A stretch of 64,000 nt of DNA, taken from positions 1 through 64,000 of the IMG/VR virus record IMGVR_UViG_3300044633_001393. One strand, given 5' to 3'. This document shows, in pieces, positions 45,818-54,300 of this stretch (position 1 is its first letter; every line of letters starts with the position of its first letter). The position numbers and the translations under genes were made by a program. The stretch is from a virus. A model generated the notes under the pieces. The model did not search any database. It worked only from the letters and a program-made list of their open reading frames with translations, and was not told where the DNA came from.

Positions 45818-45850
45818 TTATTTTTTATAATAAAACTAATATTTATCAAT

Positions 45851-46459
45851 ATGATCAAACTTAATGACTTAATAGAGAACGATTCGTTGTGTCCGATGGC
45901 ACATCCTAAGAACATAGAACCAGTGATGAGTTCTTATTTACGTTATCATATTGACAATAAAATTCCACTTAGCGAAAACATTTTTAGAACCTATAGTGAG
46001 TCTTATTTTGATTTAATCGAAGAAGTTCGTACTTTGTATTTTCAAAATTTAATAGAATTGTGTGACGCTGACGCTGAATTGGTTGAAAGTGATTTGGGTA
46101 AAAAGGCTATATTTGAAGGTAGAGAAGTGTATTTGGATGCGCCTATCGAAGACGAAGAAGATTTATTGATGGAACTTAAGCATAGAGGACGCACTGTTAA
46201 TTTAAGTAGACCATTTAGAACACCCGGCGGTCCTAAAAAATATGCTGTATATGTTAAATCTAAGAATGGCAAAGTTAAAAAAGTAACATTTGGAGATCCA
46301 AATATGAGAAGCAGAGCTAGTAGCAAGGCTCGTCGTAAGAGTTTTGCAGCTAGACACAGATGTAGTCAAAAGAAAGATAGAACAACGGCTGGATATTGGA
46401 GTTGCAGAAGTCATAGAATGAAATCGTTGGGTAATAAAGGTAAAGGTAAATACTGGTAA
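45851..46459 (+). CDS. Phage protein with targeting-like leader and basic Cys/His C-terminal domain
   Basis: 202 aa. It starts M-I-K-L-N-D-L-I-E, followed by C-P-M-A-H-P, echoing the leader and the H-M-A-H-P stretch of the ligase-like protein at 28205. The C-terminal ~75 residues are basic, with K-K-V-T-F-G-D-P-N-M, A-R-H-R-C-S and Y-W-S-C-R-S-H. This small conserved domain occurs at the end of other phage proteins and may bind zinc or nucleic acid. A packaged DNA-associated protein is a fair guess. It is coupled to the next gene by a TAATG overlap. Confidence 0.5.
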   Translation: MIKLNDLIENDSLCPMAHPKNIEPVMSSYLRYHIDNKIPLSENIFRTYSESYFDLIEEVRTLYFQNLIELCDADAELVESDLGKKAIFEGREVYLDAPIEDEEDLLMELKHRGRTVNLSRPFRTPGGPKKYAVYVKSKNGKVKKVTFGDPNMRSRASSKARRKSFAARHRCSQKKDRTTAGYWSCRSHRMKSLGNKGKGKYW

Positions 46460-46725
46460 TGAGTCTACCGTTTATAGAAAACCCACTGGGTAACAGTCAG
46501 TATATAAGAGAATTTAGTTCCGATGTAGCTACTCACGAACTGGAATGGCATATAGATCGTGAAGACAGAACCGTTGAAGTTATAGAAAATAACAATTGGC
46601 ACTTTCAATTAGATAATAATTTACCACAATTACTTAAAGAAACAATATTTATACCTAAAGAAACATACCACCGTGTAATAAAAGGCACAGGTAATCTAAA
46701 AGTAAGAATAACAAAACACATATGA
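46459..46725 (+). CDS. Small cupin-like protein
   Basis: 88 aa, start overlapping the previous stop. H-E-L-E-W-H-I-D-R-E-D-R near 26-37 and H-R-V-I-K-G-T-G-N-L near 72-81 give two His-containing strands like those of small RmlC-type cupins. This is a common conserved phage hypothetical. Its end overlaps the GP88-like gene by 4 bp. The enzyme activity, if any, is unknown. Confidence 0.55.
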   Translation: MSLPFIENPLGNSQYIREFSSDVATHELEWHIDREDRTVEVIENNNWHFQLDNNLPQLLKETIFIPKETYHRVIKGTGNLKVRITKHI

Positions 46726-48041
46726 AATTTATTGATTTATTAACAGAAGTTAAAATGTACGAAACACTTGGGTTACCTGATGACAGTATTATCCCACTAG
46801 ATACGTTTGTATGTGAATGTAAAAATTGCGTAAATCAATCTCTATATGAAGCTATAAATGATACCGATAACAATTTAAAGATATGTTTGACTGAAGCGAA
46901 CAAAAAGGAGCCTATTAGTTTTGAGTTGGCCGAATTAATGAAGAATATTGCCCGAGACACTCAAGGAAGATTAAAACTGTTGAGTGTATTAAACGATCCA
47001 AAAACACTGAAGTCTTTCTTAGATGACAAAGGATATTTGACTGCAATTTTATATTTGGCTCCCTCTGATTCATCAGGTCACGAAGTGTGTCCAAAGAAAA
47101 GTCCGGAATGTAACGCTGGTTGTTTGAATTTTGCTGGTAACCCTGCATATCTAAAAGCAAAATTAGCAGCAAGAGCTAGAAAAACTCGTTGGTTGTTTGG
47201 TGACAAATTGACATCTGATGAGATGAAAAATATTCCTACAGATCCAAAAATTATAGATAGATTTTATGGCAAAGGTAGACCCGGACCCGAAGGTAAACGT
47301 GGTAGAATATTGAATCCAATGCGTCCTGAAGACTTCATTGAAAGATTGCAAATTGAAATGGAGTTTTTGAAAAAAGTGGCTGCTAAATACAATTTAAAGT
47401 TATCGGTTAGATTAAACGGTACGAGCGATCTTGATTTTCATAAAAAATTGGAAAGTTGGAAATCTGCAAATCCAGATGTTAAATTTTATGACTATACAGC
47501 CGTGTTTAAATGGGCAATGCAAAGTCTTGAAGATCCTTCAAAACCACATATGACTTTTTCAAGAAAAGAAACTTTACAAAACAATATAGAATGTGAAAAA
47601 TATTTGAAGGCTGGTGGTAATATTTCCGCAATATTTGATGAATTACCAGAATATTATCGTGGTTATAAAGTAATTGATGCAGATAGAACCGATTTGAGAT
47701 TTTTAGACGATAGTGATCGACCAATTGATCCTGATACAGGTAAACCCGTGGGTGTAATCGCCGGATTAAAGATGAAGGGATTTAGATTAAAAGACGCATT
47801 TGCCTTGGGTATAATACAAAATAAGGGACCAGAAGATACATTCGTAATAAGAACCAAGGAATTGAGGAAAAGATTTGGAGATAAGTATTTTACACAAAAA
47901 ATTCATTGGGGTGATCGCGCACCAACAGAGCCAAACAATATTACTGCTAAACAGATCTATAAAGATAAAATCAAGAATTATTTAAATAAAATATCAAGTA
48001 AATTGAAAGGTACAGCTGATAAAACGGATGAAAAAATATGA
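46722..48041 (+). CDS. GP88-like protein with targeting-like N-terminus
   Basis: 439 aa. It starts M-K-F-I-D-L-L-T-E|V, another L-x-E leader; a second possible site, C-L-T-E|A, lies near residue 58. Residues ~115-165 carry L-A-P-S-D-S-S-G-H, C-P-x5-C and C-L-N-F-A-G-N, the Cys-rich signature of the phage GP88/DUF7227-type family, whose biochemical role is not known to me. Earlier Cys pairs (C-E-C-K-N-C near 28-33) may bind metal. It ends the group of three coupled genes starting at 45851. Confidence 0.6.
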   Translation: MKFIDLLTEVKMYETLGLPDDSIIPLDTFVCECKNCVNQSLYEAINDTDNNLKICLTEANKKEPISFELAELMKNIARDTQGRLKLLSVLNDPKTLKSFLDDKGYLTAILYLAPSDSSGHEVCPKKSPECNAGCLNFAGNPAYLKAKLAARARKTRWLFGDKLTSDEMKNIPTDPKIIDRFYGKGRPGPEGKRGRILNPMRPEDFIERLQIEMEFLKKVAAKYNLKLSVRLNGTSDLDFHKKLESWKSANPDVKFYDYTAVFKWAMQSLEDPSKPHMTFSRKETLQNNIECEKYLKAGGNISAIFDELPEYYRGYKVIDADRTDLRFLDDSDRPIDPDTGKPVGVIAGLKMKGFRLKDAFALGIIQNKGPEDTFVIRTKELRKRFGDKYFTQKIHWGDRAPTEPNNITAKQIYKDKIKNYLNKISSKLKGTADKTDEKI

Positions 48042-48086
48042 TATGTGAATTAACAAATTATAAACTGTATATTTTTGTTGTTTAGA

Positions 48087-48094
48087 TATTTATA
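48087..48094 (+). promoter_or_regulatory. TATTTATA element 4 nt before the neck gene
   Basis: An exact TATTTATA ends 4 nt upstream of the ATG at 48099, heading the neck and tail-completion genes. No Shine-Dalgarno is present. Confidence 0.35.
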
Positions 48095-48098
48095 ATTA

Positions 48099-49328
48099 AT
48101 GAGTGCTAATTTAGATCAAGATAGGGTAAGATGGCCTGGGAGTGGTAGTAGTGTTACTCAAAACACTGTGCCATTTGGTTATTACTTAAGCGAAAGTTGT
48201 AACACAGGATCTGGCGAAACTACTTTTGAAAATGATTGTAGTAGTAGTGCTATGTGGGCAGCAAAACGTTTGGGTTATCCTATTGTCGATATTGAAATGA
48301 TCGATGTTAATTTTTATGCCTGTTTTGAAGAATCTGTATTGGAATATAACCGTGTAGTTAACGAATTCAACATCGTTAATAATATGGTAAATTTACAAGG
48401 ATTACCACAAAACCAATACAAAAATTTAACAGGTCTAGGAGTAAAAAGTACAGGATTGCCTTTTATAATTCAATTGAGCAAACAATATGGTGCAGAAGCA
48501 CTTGTTGGTGGCGAATATGAAGTTAAACGCAATTATATTACTGTCAGTGGCAGTGTTAATCCAAGCAGCACACAACAAGTTTATGACTTAAATCAATTGA
48601 TTGGTAAAGATATTGAACACTTGACAGGCTCTCGTATCGAAGTTAAACGTGTATTTCACCAAAGACCGCCAGCAATTGCTCGTATTTATGATCCGTTTAG
48701 TATGACTGGTATGAGTTATAGTAACGTACTAACAGAAATGGGATTTAGCGCATACAGTCCTGCTACACAATTCTTAATGACTCCGATCTTTGAAGACTTG
48801 GAACGTGTACAAGCTATTGAGTTTAATGATATGGTTCGTAAAAGCGCATATAGTTTTGAAATTCTAGGTAATAATAAGTTGAGAATATTTCCAATTCCAA
48901 CCGACAATTTCAAAGTTTATATAGATTATATAGTTGAAAGTGAACGTGATATTACCAACTTTTATAGTGGATCTCGTTATGAATACATTAGCGATCCAAG
49001 TGATATACCATACGAATACTGTACATATTGTAAGATAAATCAACCAGGCAAACAGTGGATCAAGAAATATTTCTTGGCTTTGTGCAAAGAAACATTGGGA
49101 CGTATATTACAAAAATATAGTACAGTACCAATTCCAGGTGGCGAAGTAACTCTTGACGGTGCGGAGTTACGTTCTGAAGCCAAGGAGGAAAAAGACACAT
49201 TGCTTGATAAATTGAGAGATATGTTGGAAAAAACCTTGCGAGTCAATCAATTGGAAAATAAAGGTAAGGAAAGCGAAGAAATGAATAAGATGCTTTCCAG
49301 AGTACCACTACACATTTATATAGGATAA
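48099..49328 (+). CDS. Putative neck protein (gp13-like position)
   Basis: 409 aa. A-A-K-R-L-G-Y-P-I-V-D-I-E-M-I-D-V-N-F-Y near 53-72, followed by C-F-E-E-S-V, and a C-terminal helical region fit the large neck/head-completion proteins of marine T4-like phages. T4 gp13 is 309 aa. The order with the following two genes (gp14-like, gp15-like) matches the 13-14-15 cluster of T4. It would sit at the portal to receive the tail. The assignment rests on gene order and motif memory. Confidence 0.6.
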   Translation: MSANLDQDRVRWPGSGSSVTQNTVPFGYYLSESCNTGSGETTFENDCSSSAMWAAKRLGYPIVDIEMIDVNFYACFEESVLEYNRVVNEFNIVNNMVNLQGLPQNQYKNLTGLGVKSTGLPFIIQLSKQYGAEALVGGEYEVKRNYITVSGSVNPSSTQQVYDLNQLIGKDIEHLTGSRIEVKRVFHQRPPAIARIYDPFSMTGMSYSNVLTEMGFSAYSPATQFLMTPIFEDLERVQAIEFNDMVRKSAYSFEILGNNKLRIFPIPTDNFKVYIDYIVESERDITNFYSGSRYEYISDPSDIPYEYCTYCKINQPGKQWIKKYFLALCKETLGRILQKYSTVPIPGGEVTLDGAELRSEAKEEKDTLLDKLRDMLEKTLRVNQLENKGKESEEMNKMLSRVPLHIYIG

Positions 49329-49331
49329 TTT

Positions 49332-49901
49332 ATGGCAGCACCTGTATCACCACAATACCCTAAACAAAATCCAGCTTTTAAGCAATACTGGACATCTACA
49401 CGTAAAGATGTGGGTATTTATAACAATAATTATTCTCCCGGTAGATACTTTTCTCCAAGAGATATAAATTTTTTGGGAAGTGTTAATTCTGAATTAATCG
49501 GTGATATAATCGAATGCGTTGTACAAGTATTTAAAATTGCAGCTTATGAAACCAATACCAATATCTACGGTGAAAGCAGTAGTGACAAGGGTAAGGTTTT
49601 TTACTCTGGTATAGACTTGAGTTGTTTGGTGCAACGTGAAGACATTAACACAGAAAATCAAGGATATGGACCTGATAGAAAACAAGATATTGTTTACAGA
49701 TTTAGAGAACGTGATTGTATTACCACGAACTATTTCCCAGAAATTGGCGATTTGGTGCTTTACAATGAACGTTATTATGAAATTGATAACGTAGTTCAAG
49801 AACAATTCTTGGGTGGTCATCCTGATAAGTCTTGGAGTTTGATTGTTAATACTCATTACACAAGACTAAGCAAAATTAACCTAGTAGAAAGACAAACATA
49901 A
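49332..49901 (+). CDS. Putative neck protein (gp14-like)
   Basis: 189 aa. It starts 3 bp after the upstream gene. The segment S-E-L-I-G-D-I-I-E-C-V-V near 53-64, with I-Y-G-E-S-S and G-D-L-V-L-Y-N-E-R-Y-Y-E-I-D following, fits gp14-type neck subunits (T4 gp14 is 256 aa). Position between the gp13-like and gp15-like genes is the main support. It would help close the filled head before tail joining. Confidence 0.6.
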   Translation: MAAPVSPQYPKQNPAFKQYWTSTRKDVGIYNNNYSPGRYFSPRDINFLGSVNSELIGDIIECVVQVFKIAAYETNTNIYGESSSDKGKVFYSGIDLSCLVQREDINTENQGYGPDRKQDIVYRFRERDCITTNYFPEIGDLVLYNERYYEIDNVVQEQFLGGHPDKSWSLIVNTHYTRLSKINLVERQT

Positions 49902-49904
49902 TTT

Positions 49905-51293
49905 ATGTCTTGGGGTCCAAATACTAATACAAATCCGCCACCAAATCCTATTGAAAACGCATCTGCGCAATCAGATGTTAAAAAGTTCTATAATAGAGCC
50001 AACGCAACTCGTCGTGATACAGATAAACAAAAGAATTTTACTGTAACGTTATTGGACGTTGATACAGCTATTATCAACACATTAGATAGTACTTTAAGAC
50101 TACAAGTAAACGATAATGGTGAAGTTGTCAAGGTGCCAATTATATATGGCAATCCAGAAAGATGGTTTGCTATGAAAAAGTTTGGTCATATCAGAGACAA
50201 TCAAGGCAAAATATTGTTGCCAGCTGTTATGATTCGTAGAAAAAGTGTAGAAAATAACAAAGATCTTGCAACATTTAATCGTTATTTGAGTTATGAAACC
50301 ATAATGAATTATAGCGAGAAAAACAAATATGACAGATTTGATTTGATGAACAAAGGTGCGTTTGCAAGCAAGCCAACCAAACAAATTTACAGTGTAAGTT
50401 TACCAGTTCAAGTAAATATTACATACGAATGTATCATTTGGACTGATTATGTAGATCAAAACAATAAGCTGTTGGAACAAATCAATTATGCAGCTAAAGA
50501 TTACTGGGGAGACGCAGAAAGATTTAAGTTCAGAGCCAGAATAGACAGTTATAGCATCGAACAAGAAATCAATGAAGGTGAAGATCGTAATATCAAAACA
50601 TCATTTGATATAAATGTCAATGCATATTTGTTAAATGAAAATTACATAACAAATTTAGACGGGGTAAAAAATACCACTCAAAAGCTATTTACAGTAAGAA
50701 AAGTAATGTTGCAAGAAAATGCAATTGCTAGTGCAGGTGAAATGGAAAACATTTCAAACAATATTATTAAGAATAGCAACAATTTAAAAGATAGTCCATT
50801 GGATTACACAGATGTAACAGGTCAAGGTACAATGGCACTAAACGTAAATAAAGTAACAAATTTAGACGGATATAATAAAATACAACCCAGTTTTGAAGGT
50901 GTTACCAAAACACCATTTCATCCAGCTCCAAAATCTATCACCGATTATGGAGAAAATGGTTGGTTAGCATATGATTCTAAATATATCTATGTTTATCAAT
51001 ATCCAGCGGGGTGGTTAAAAAGAGAAATTGCTACATTTGATTATGACTATAATAGTCAAACCTATATCAGTGGATACGATTGCAATGGCAATCCTATTTA
51101 CACAACTGCAAATAAAAGACCAATAAATACCGCTTTTAGAGTATTTCAAAGATTTCCTGACAAATTCTATCATCAAGTACCATATCAATCATCAGATTAT
51201 GGTGAAGATGGTTGGGTAAGCTACGACGGTAATTATTTTTATATATACAGCGCAGGACAGTGGAGAAGAATACCAATTTCTCTATTTAATTAA
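49905..51293 (+). CDS. Tail sheath stabiliser gp15-like with two C-terminal aromatic modules
   Basis: 462 aa, longer than the 272 aa of T4 gp15. The core (residues ~35-250) shows V-P-I-I-Y-G-N-P-E-R-W, a helix after L-P-A-V-M-I-R-R, and Y-E-C-I-I-W-T-D-Y then W-G-D-A-E-R-F-K-F, as in gp15-type proteins that cap the tail tube and sheath. The extra C-terminus carries two copies of a ~35-residue module (Y-G-E-N-G-W-L-A-Y and Y-G-E-D-G-W-V-S-Y, each with a Y-I-Y strand and W). The module also occurs in the protein at 655-2322. It may decorate or link virion surfaces. Confidence 0.6.
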   Translation: MSWGPNTNTNPPPNPIENASAQSDVKKFYNRANATRRDTDKQKNFTVTLLDVDTAIINTLDSTLRLQVNDNGEVVKVPIIYGNPERWFAMKKFGHIRDNQGKILLPAVMIRRKSVENNKDLATFNRYLSYETIMNYSEKNKYDRFDLMNKGAFASKPTKQIYSVSLPVQVNITYECIIWTDYVDQNNKLLEQINYAAKDYWGDAERFKFRARIDSYSIEQEINEGEDRNIKTSFDINVNAYLLNENYITNLDGVKNTTQKLFTVRKVMLQENAIASAGEMENISNNIIKNSNNLKDSPLDYTDVTGQGTMALNVNKVTNLDGYNKIQPSFEGVTKTPFHPAPKSITDYGENGWLAYDSKYIYVYQYPAGWLKREIATFDYDYNSQTYISGYDCNGNPIYTTANKRPINTAFRVFQRFPDKFYHQVPYQSSDYGEDGWVSYDGNYFYIYSAGQWRRIPISLFN

Positions 51294-51350
51294 ATATAAT
51301 TAATATTTATGTTTTTAACACTTACACGGTGTTACTTAACCGTATCGTTA

Positions 51351-51358
51351 TATTTATA
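51351..51358 (+). promoter_or_regulatory. TATTTATA element 4 nt before the collagen-like fibre gene
   Basis: An exact TATTTATA ends 4 nt before the ATG at 51363. Upstream, at 51319-51345, two mutually exclusive short hairpins can form (AACAC/GTGTT and ACGGT/ACCGT). Confidence 0.4.
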
Positions 51359-51362
51359 AGAA

Positions 51363-54300
51363 ATGTCAACATTAAAGAAAGATCCATGCGAGGTTTCTCC
51401 AATAAAATTGGATAATGCTCTGTATGATTATAAAAAATTAACAGCGACTTTTAAAGATCCTACCACAGAGCTGTTTCTTAAAATAATCGACGAATTACGT
51501 AAAATTATTTATTGTCGAACCAGTTCTCAGTTTTTCAACAATGTTGCTACTAAACAAATACCATGCGATCAAAAATCAAAAACTTGGGTATTTGATCATA
51601 ATTTAAACTCAGATCTAGTATTAATTCAAACATACGACGAGAATTTCAATCAATTAATACCAGAAACAATAGTACTCAATAATGATAATACCGCAACCAT
51701 AACTTTTTCGTTTGATGCATGCGGATACATCATAGGTGTAAGCGGTAATATCAGCACCAGTGGTACTTCAGGCACAGGCACCAGTGGTAGTAGTGGTAGT
51801 AGCGGAGAAAAAGGATCAGCTGGATCAAGCGGAACAAGCAATACAAGCGGCACAAGCGGTACAAGCACATCTTCAGGTACCAGTGGTAGTCAAGGCACAA
51901 GCGGTACAAATGGTGAGGGTGGTAGTAGCGGTCAAAGTGGCGATATAGGAACCAGTGGAACTAGTGGAGAAAATGGAAGCAGTGGTACAAGCGGTAGTAG
52001 TGGTTTATTAGATGGATCAAGCGGATCAAGTGGTACAAGTACTACAAGCGGTACAACCGGCACAAGTGGCACAAGAGGATCAAGCGGTAGATCAGGCACC
52101 AGTGGAAGCAGCGGAACAAGTGGTAGTAGCGGAACAAGTGGTACTAGTGGTACAAGTGGTACCAGTGGTACAAGTGGCACAAACGGTACTAGTGGTAGCA
52201 GTGGCACCAGTGGTACAAGCGGATCTAGTGGCACAAGTGGTACAAATGGATCAAGTGGTACAAGTGGTAGCAGCGGATCAAGTGGTACAAGTGGATCAAG
52301 TGGTACAAGTGGTACAAGCGGATCTAGTGGCACCAGTGGTACTAGTGGTACGAGTGGTACCAGTGGGTCAAGTGGATCGAGCGGATCTAGTGGCACAAGT
52401 GGCACATCTGGTATAAGTGGAAGCAGTGGTTCAAACGGCACAAGCGGCACAAATGGCACCAGTGGCACAAGTGGTACTAGTGGAACAAGTGGTACAAGTG
52501 GTACAAGCGGTACAAGTGGATCATCTGGTAATAGTGGATCATCCGGTAGTAATGGGACAAATGGCACCAGTGGTACAAGCGGCACAAGTGGTACAAGCGG
52601 TACTAGTGGTACAAGCGGAACAAGTGGTACAAGTGGTACAAGCGGTACAAGCGGTACTAGTGGATCAAGTGGATCAAGTGGGTCAAGTGGATCAAATGGT
52701 ACAAACGGCACTAATGGTACAAATGGCACTAGTGGTACAAGCGGCACTAGCGGTACAAGTGGTACCAGTGGTACAAGTGGATCAAGTGGGTCAAGTGGGT
52801 CAAGTGGGTCAAGTGGATCAAGTGGATCTAATGGAACAAATGGTACCAGTGGTACAAATGGTACCAGTGGTACTAGCGGAACAAGTGGTACAAGCGGTAC
52901 TAGCGGATCAAGTGGTTCAAGTGGTTCAAGTGGGTTAAGTGGTTCAAGTGGTTCATCTGGTACTAGCGGATCGTCTGGCAGTAGCGGAACAAGTGGATCT
53001 AATGGCACAAACGGCACAAGTGGTACTAGCGGCACAAGTGGTACTAGCGGCACAAGTGGTACTAGCGGCACAAGTGGATCAAGTGGATCAAGTGGTACTA
53101 GTGGATCAAATGGTACAAGCGGATCTAACGGCACAAATGGCACAAGTGGATCAAATGGTACAAGTGGAACGAGTGGTACAAGCGGTACAAGTGGTAGTAG
53201 TGGAACAAGTGGTACAAGTGGTAGTAGTGGAACAAGTGGATCAAATGGCACAAGTGGTACTAGCGGATCAAACGGCACAAGTGGATCTAATGGCACAAGT
53301 GGTACTAGTGGTACAAGCGGTACTAGTGGTACAAGCGGTACTAGTGGATCGAGTGGATCAAGTGGATCAAGTGGATTAAGCGGTTCAAGTGGATCATCTG
53401 GTACTAGCGGATCAAGTGGATCATCTGGTACCAGCGGATCCAATGGAACGAATGGAACAAGTGGATCGTCCGGTACTAGCGGATCAAGTGGATCGTCTGG
53501 TACTAGCGGATCAAGTGGATCATCCGGTACAAGTGGATCTAATGGAACAAGTGGTACTAGCGGATCTAACGGTACCAGTGGTAGCAGTGGCACAAGTGGT
53601 ACAAGCGGATCAAGTGGTACTAGCGGTACAAGTGGATCAAGTGGATCAAGTGGTTCAAGTGGTTCAAGCGGATCAAGTGGCAGTAGTGGTACTAGTGGAT
53701 CAAACGGTACTAGTGGTACAAGCGGTACAAACGGTACTAGTGGTTCAAGTGGTTCAAGTGGATTAAGTGGATCAAGTGGATCATCTGGTACAAGCGGATC
53801 AAGCGGTAGTAGTGGATCATCTGGTACAAGCGGATCTAATGGTACAAGCGGTAGTAGTGGATCAAATGGTACCAGTGGCACAAGTGGCACAAGTGGTACA
53901 AGTGGATCTAATGGTACAAGCGGTAGTAGTGGCACAAGCGGTAGTAGTGGATCATCTGGAACAAGTGGATCTAATGGCACAAGCGGTACAAGTGGTAGCA
54001 GTGGATCTTCTGGTATAAGTGGTAGTAGTGGAACGAGTGGCACAAGCGGTAGTAGTGGAACAAGTGGTAGTAGTGGATCAAATGGCACAAGCGGATCAAA
54101 TGGTACTAATGGTACTAACGGTACTAACGGTACAAGTGGTACATCTGGTAGTAGTGGAACAAGTGGTACTAGTGGAACAAGTGGATCATCTGGAACAAGC
54201 GGATCTAATGGTACAAGTGGAACAAGTGGGTCAAACGGTACAAGCGGTAGTAGTGGAACAAGCGGTACTAGTGGTACTAGTGGCACAAGTGGTACTAGTG

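Noticed and set aside
51319-51345. Terminator upstream of the collagen-like gene
   Set aside because: The competing hairpins are only about 5 bp and no U-tract follows.
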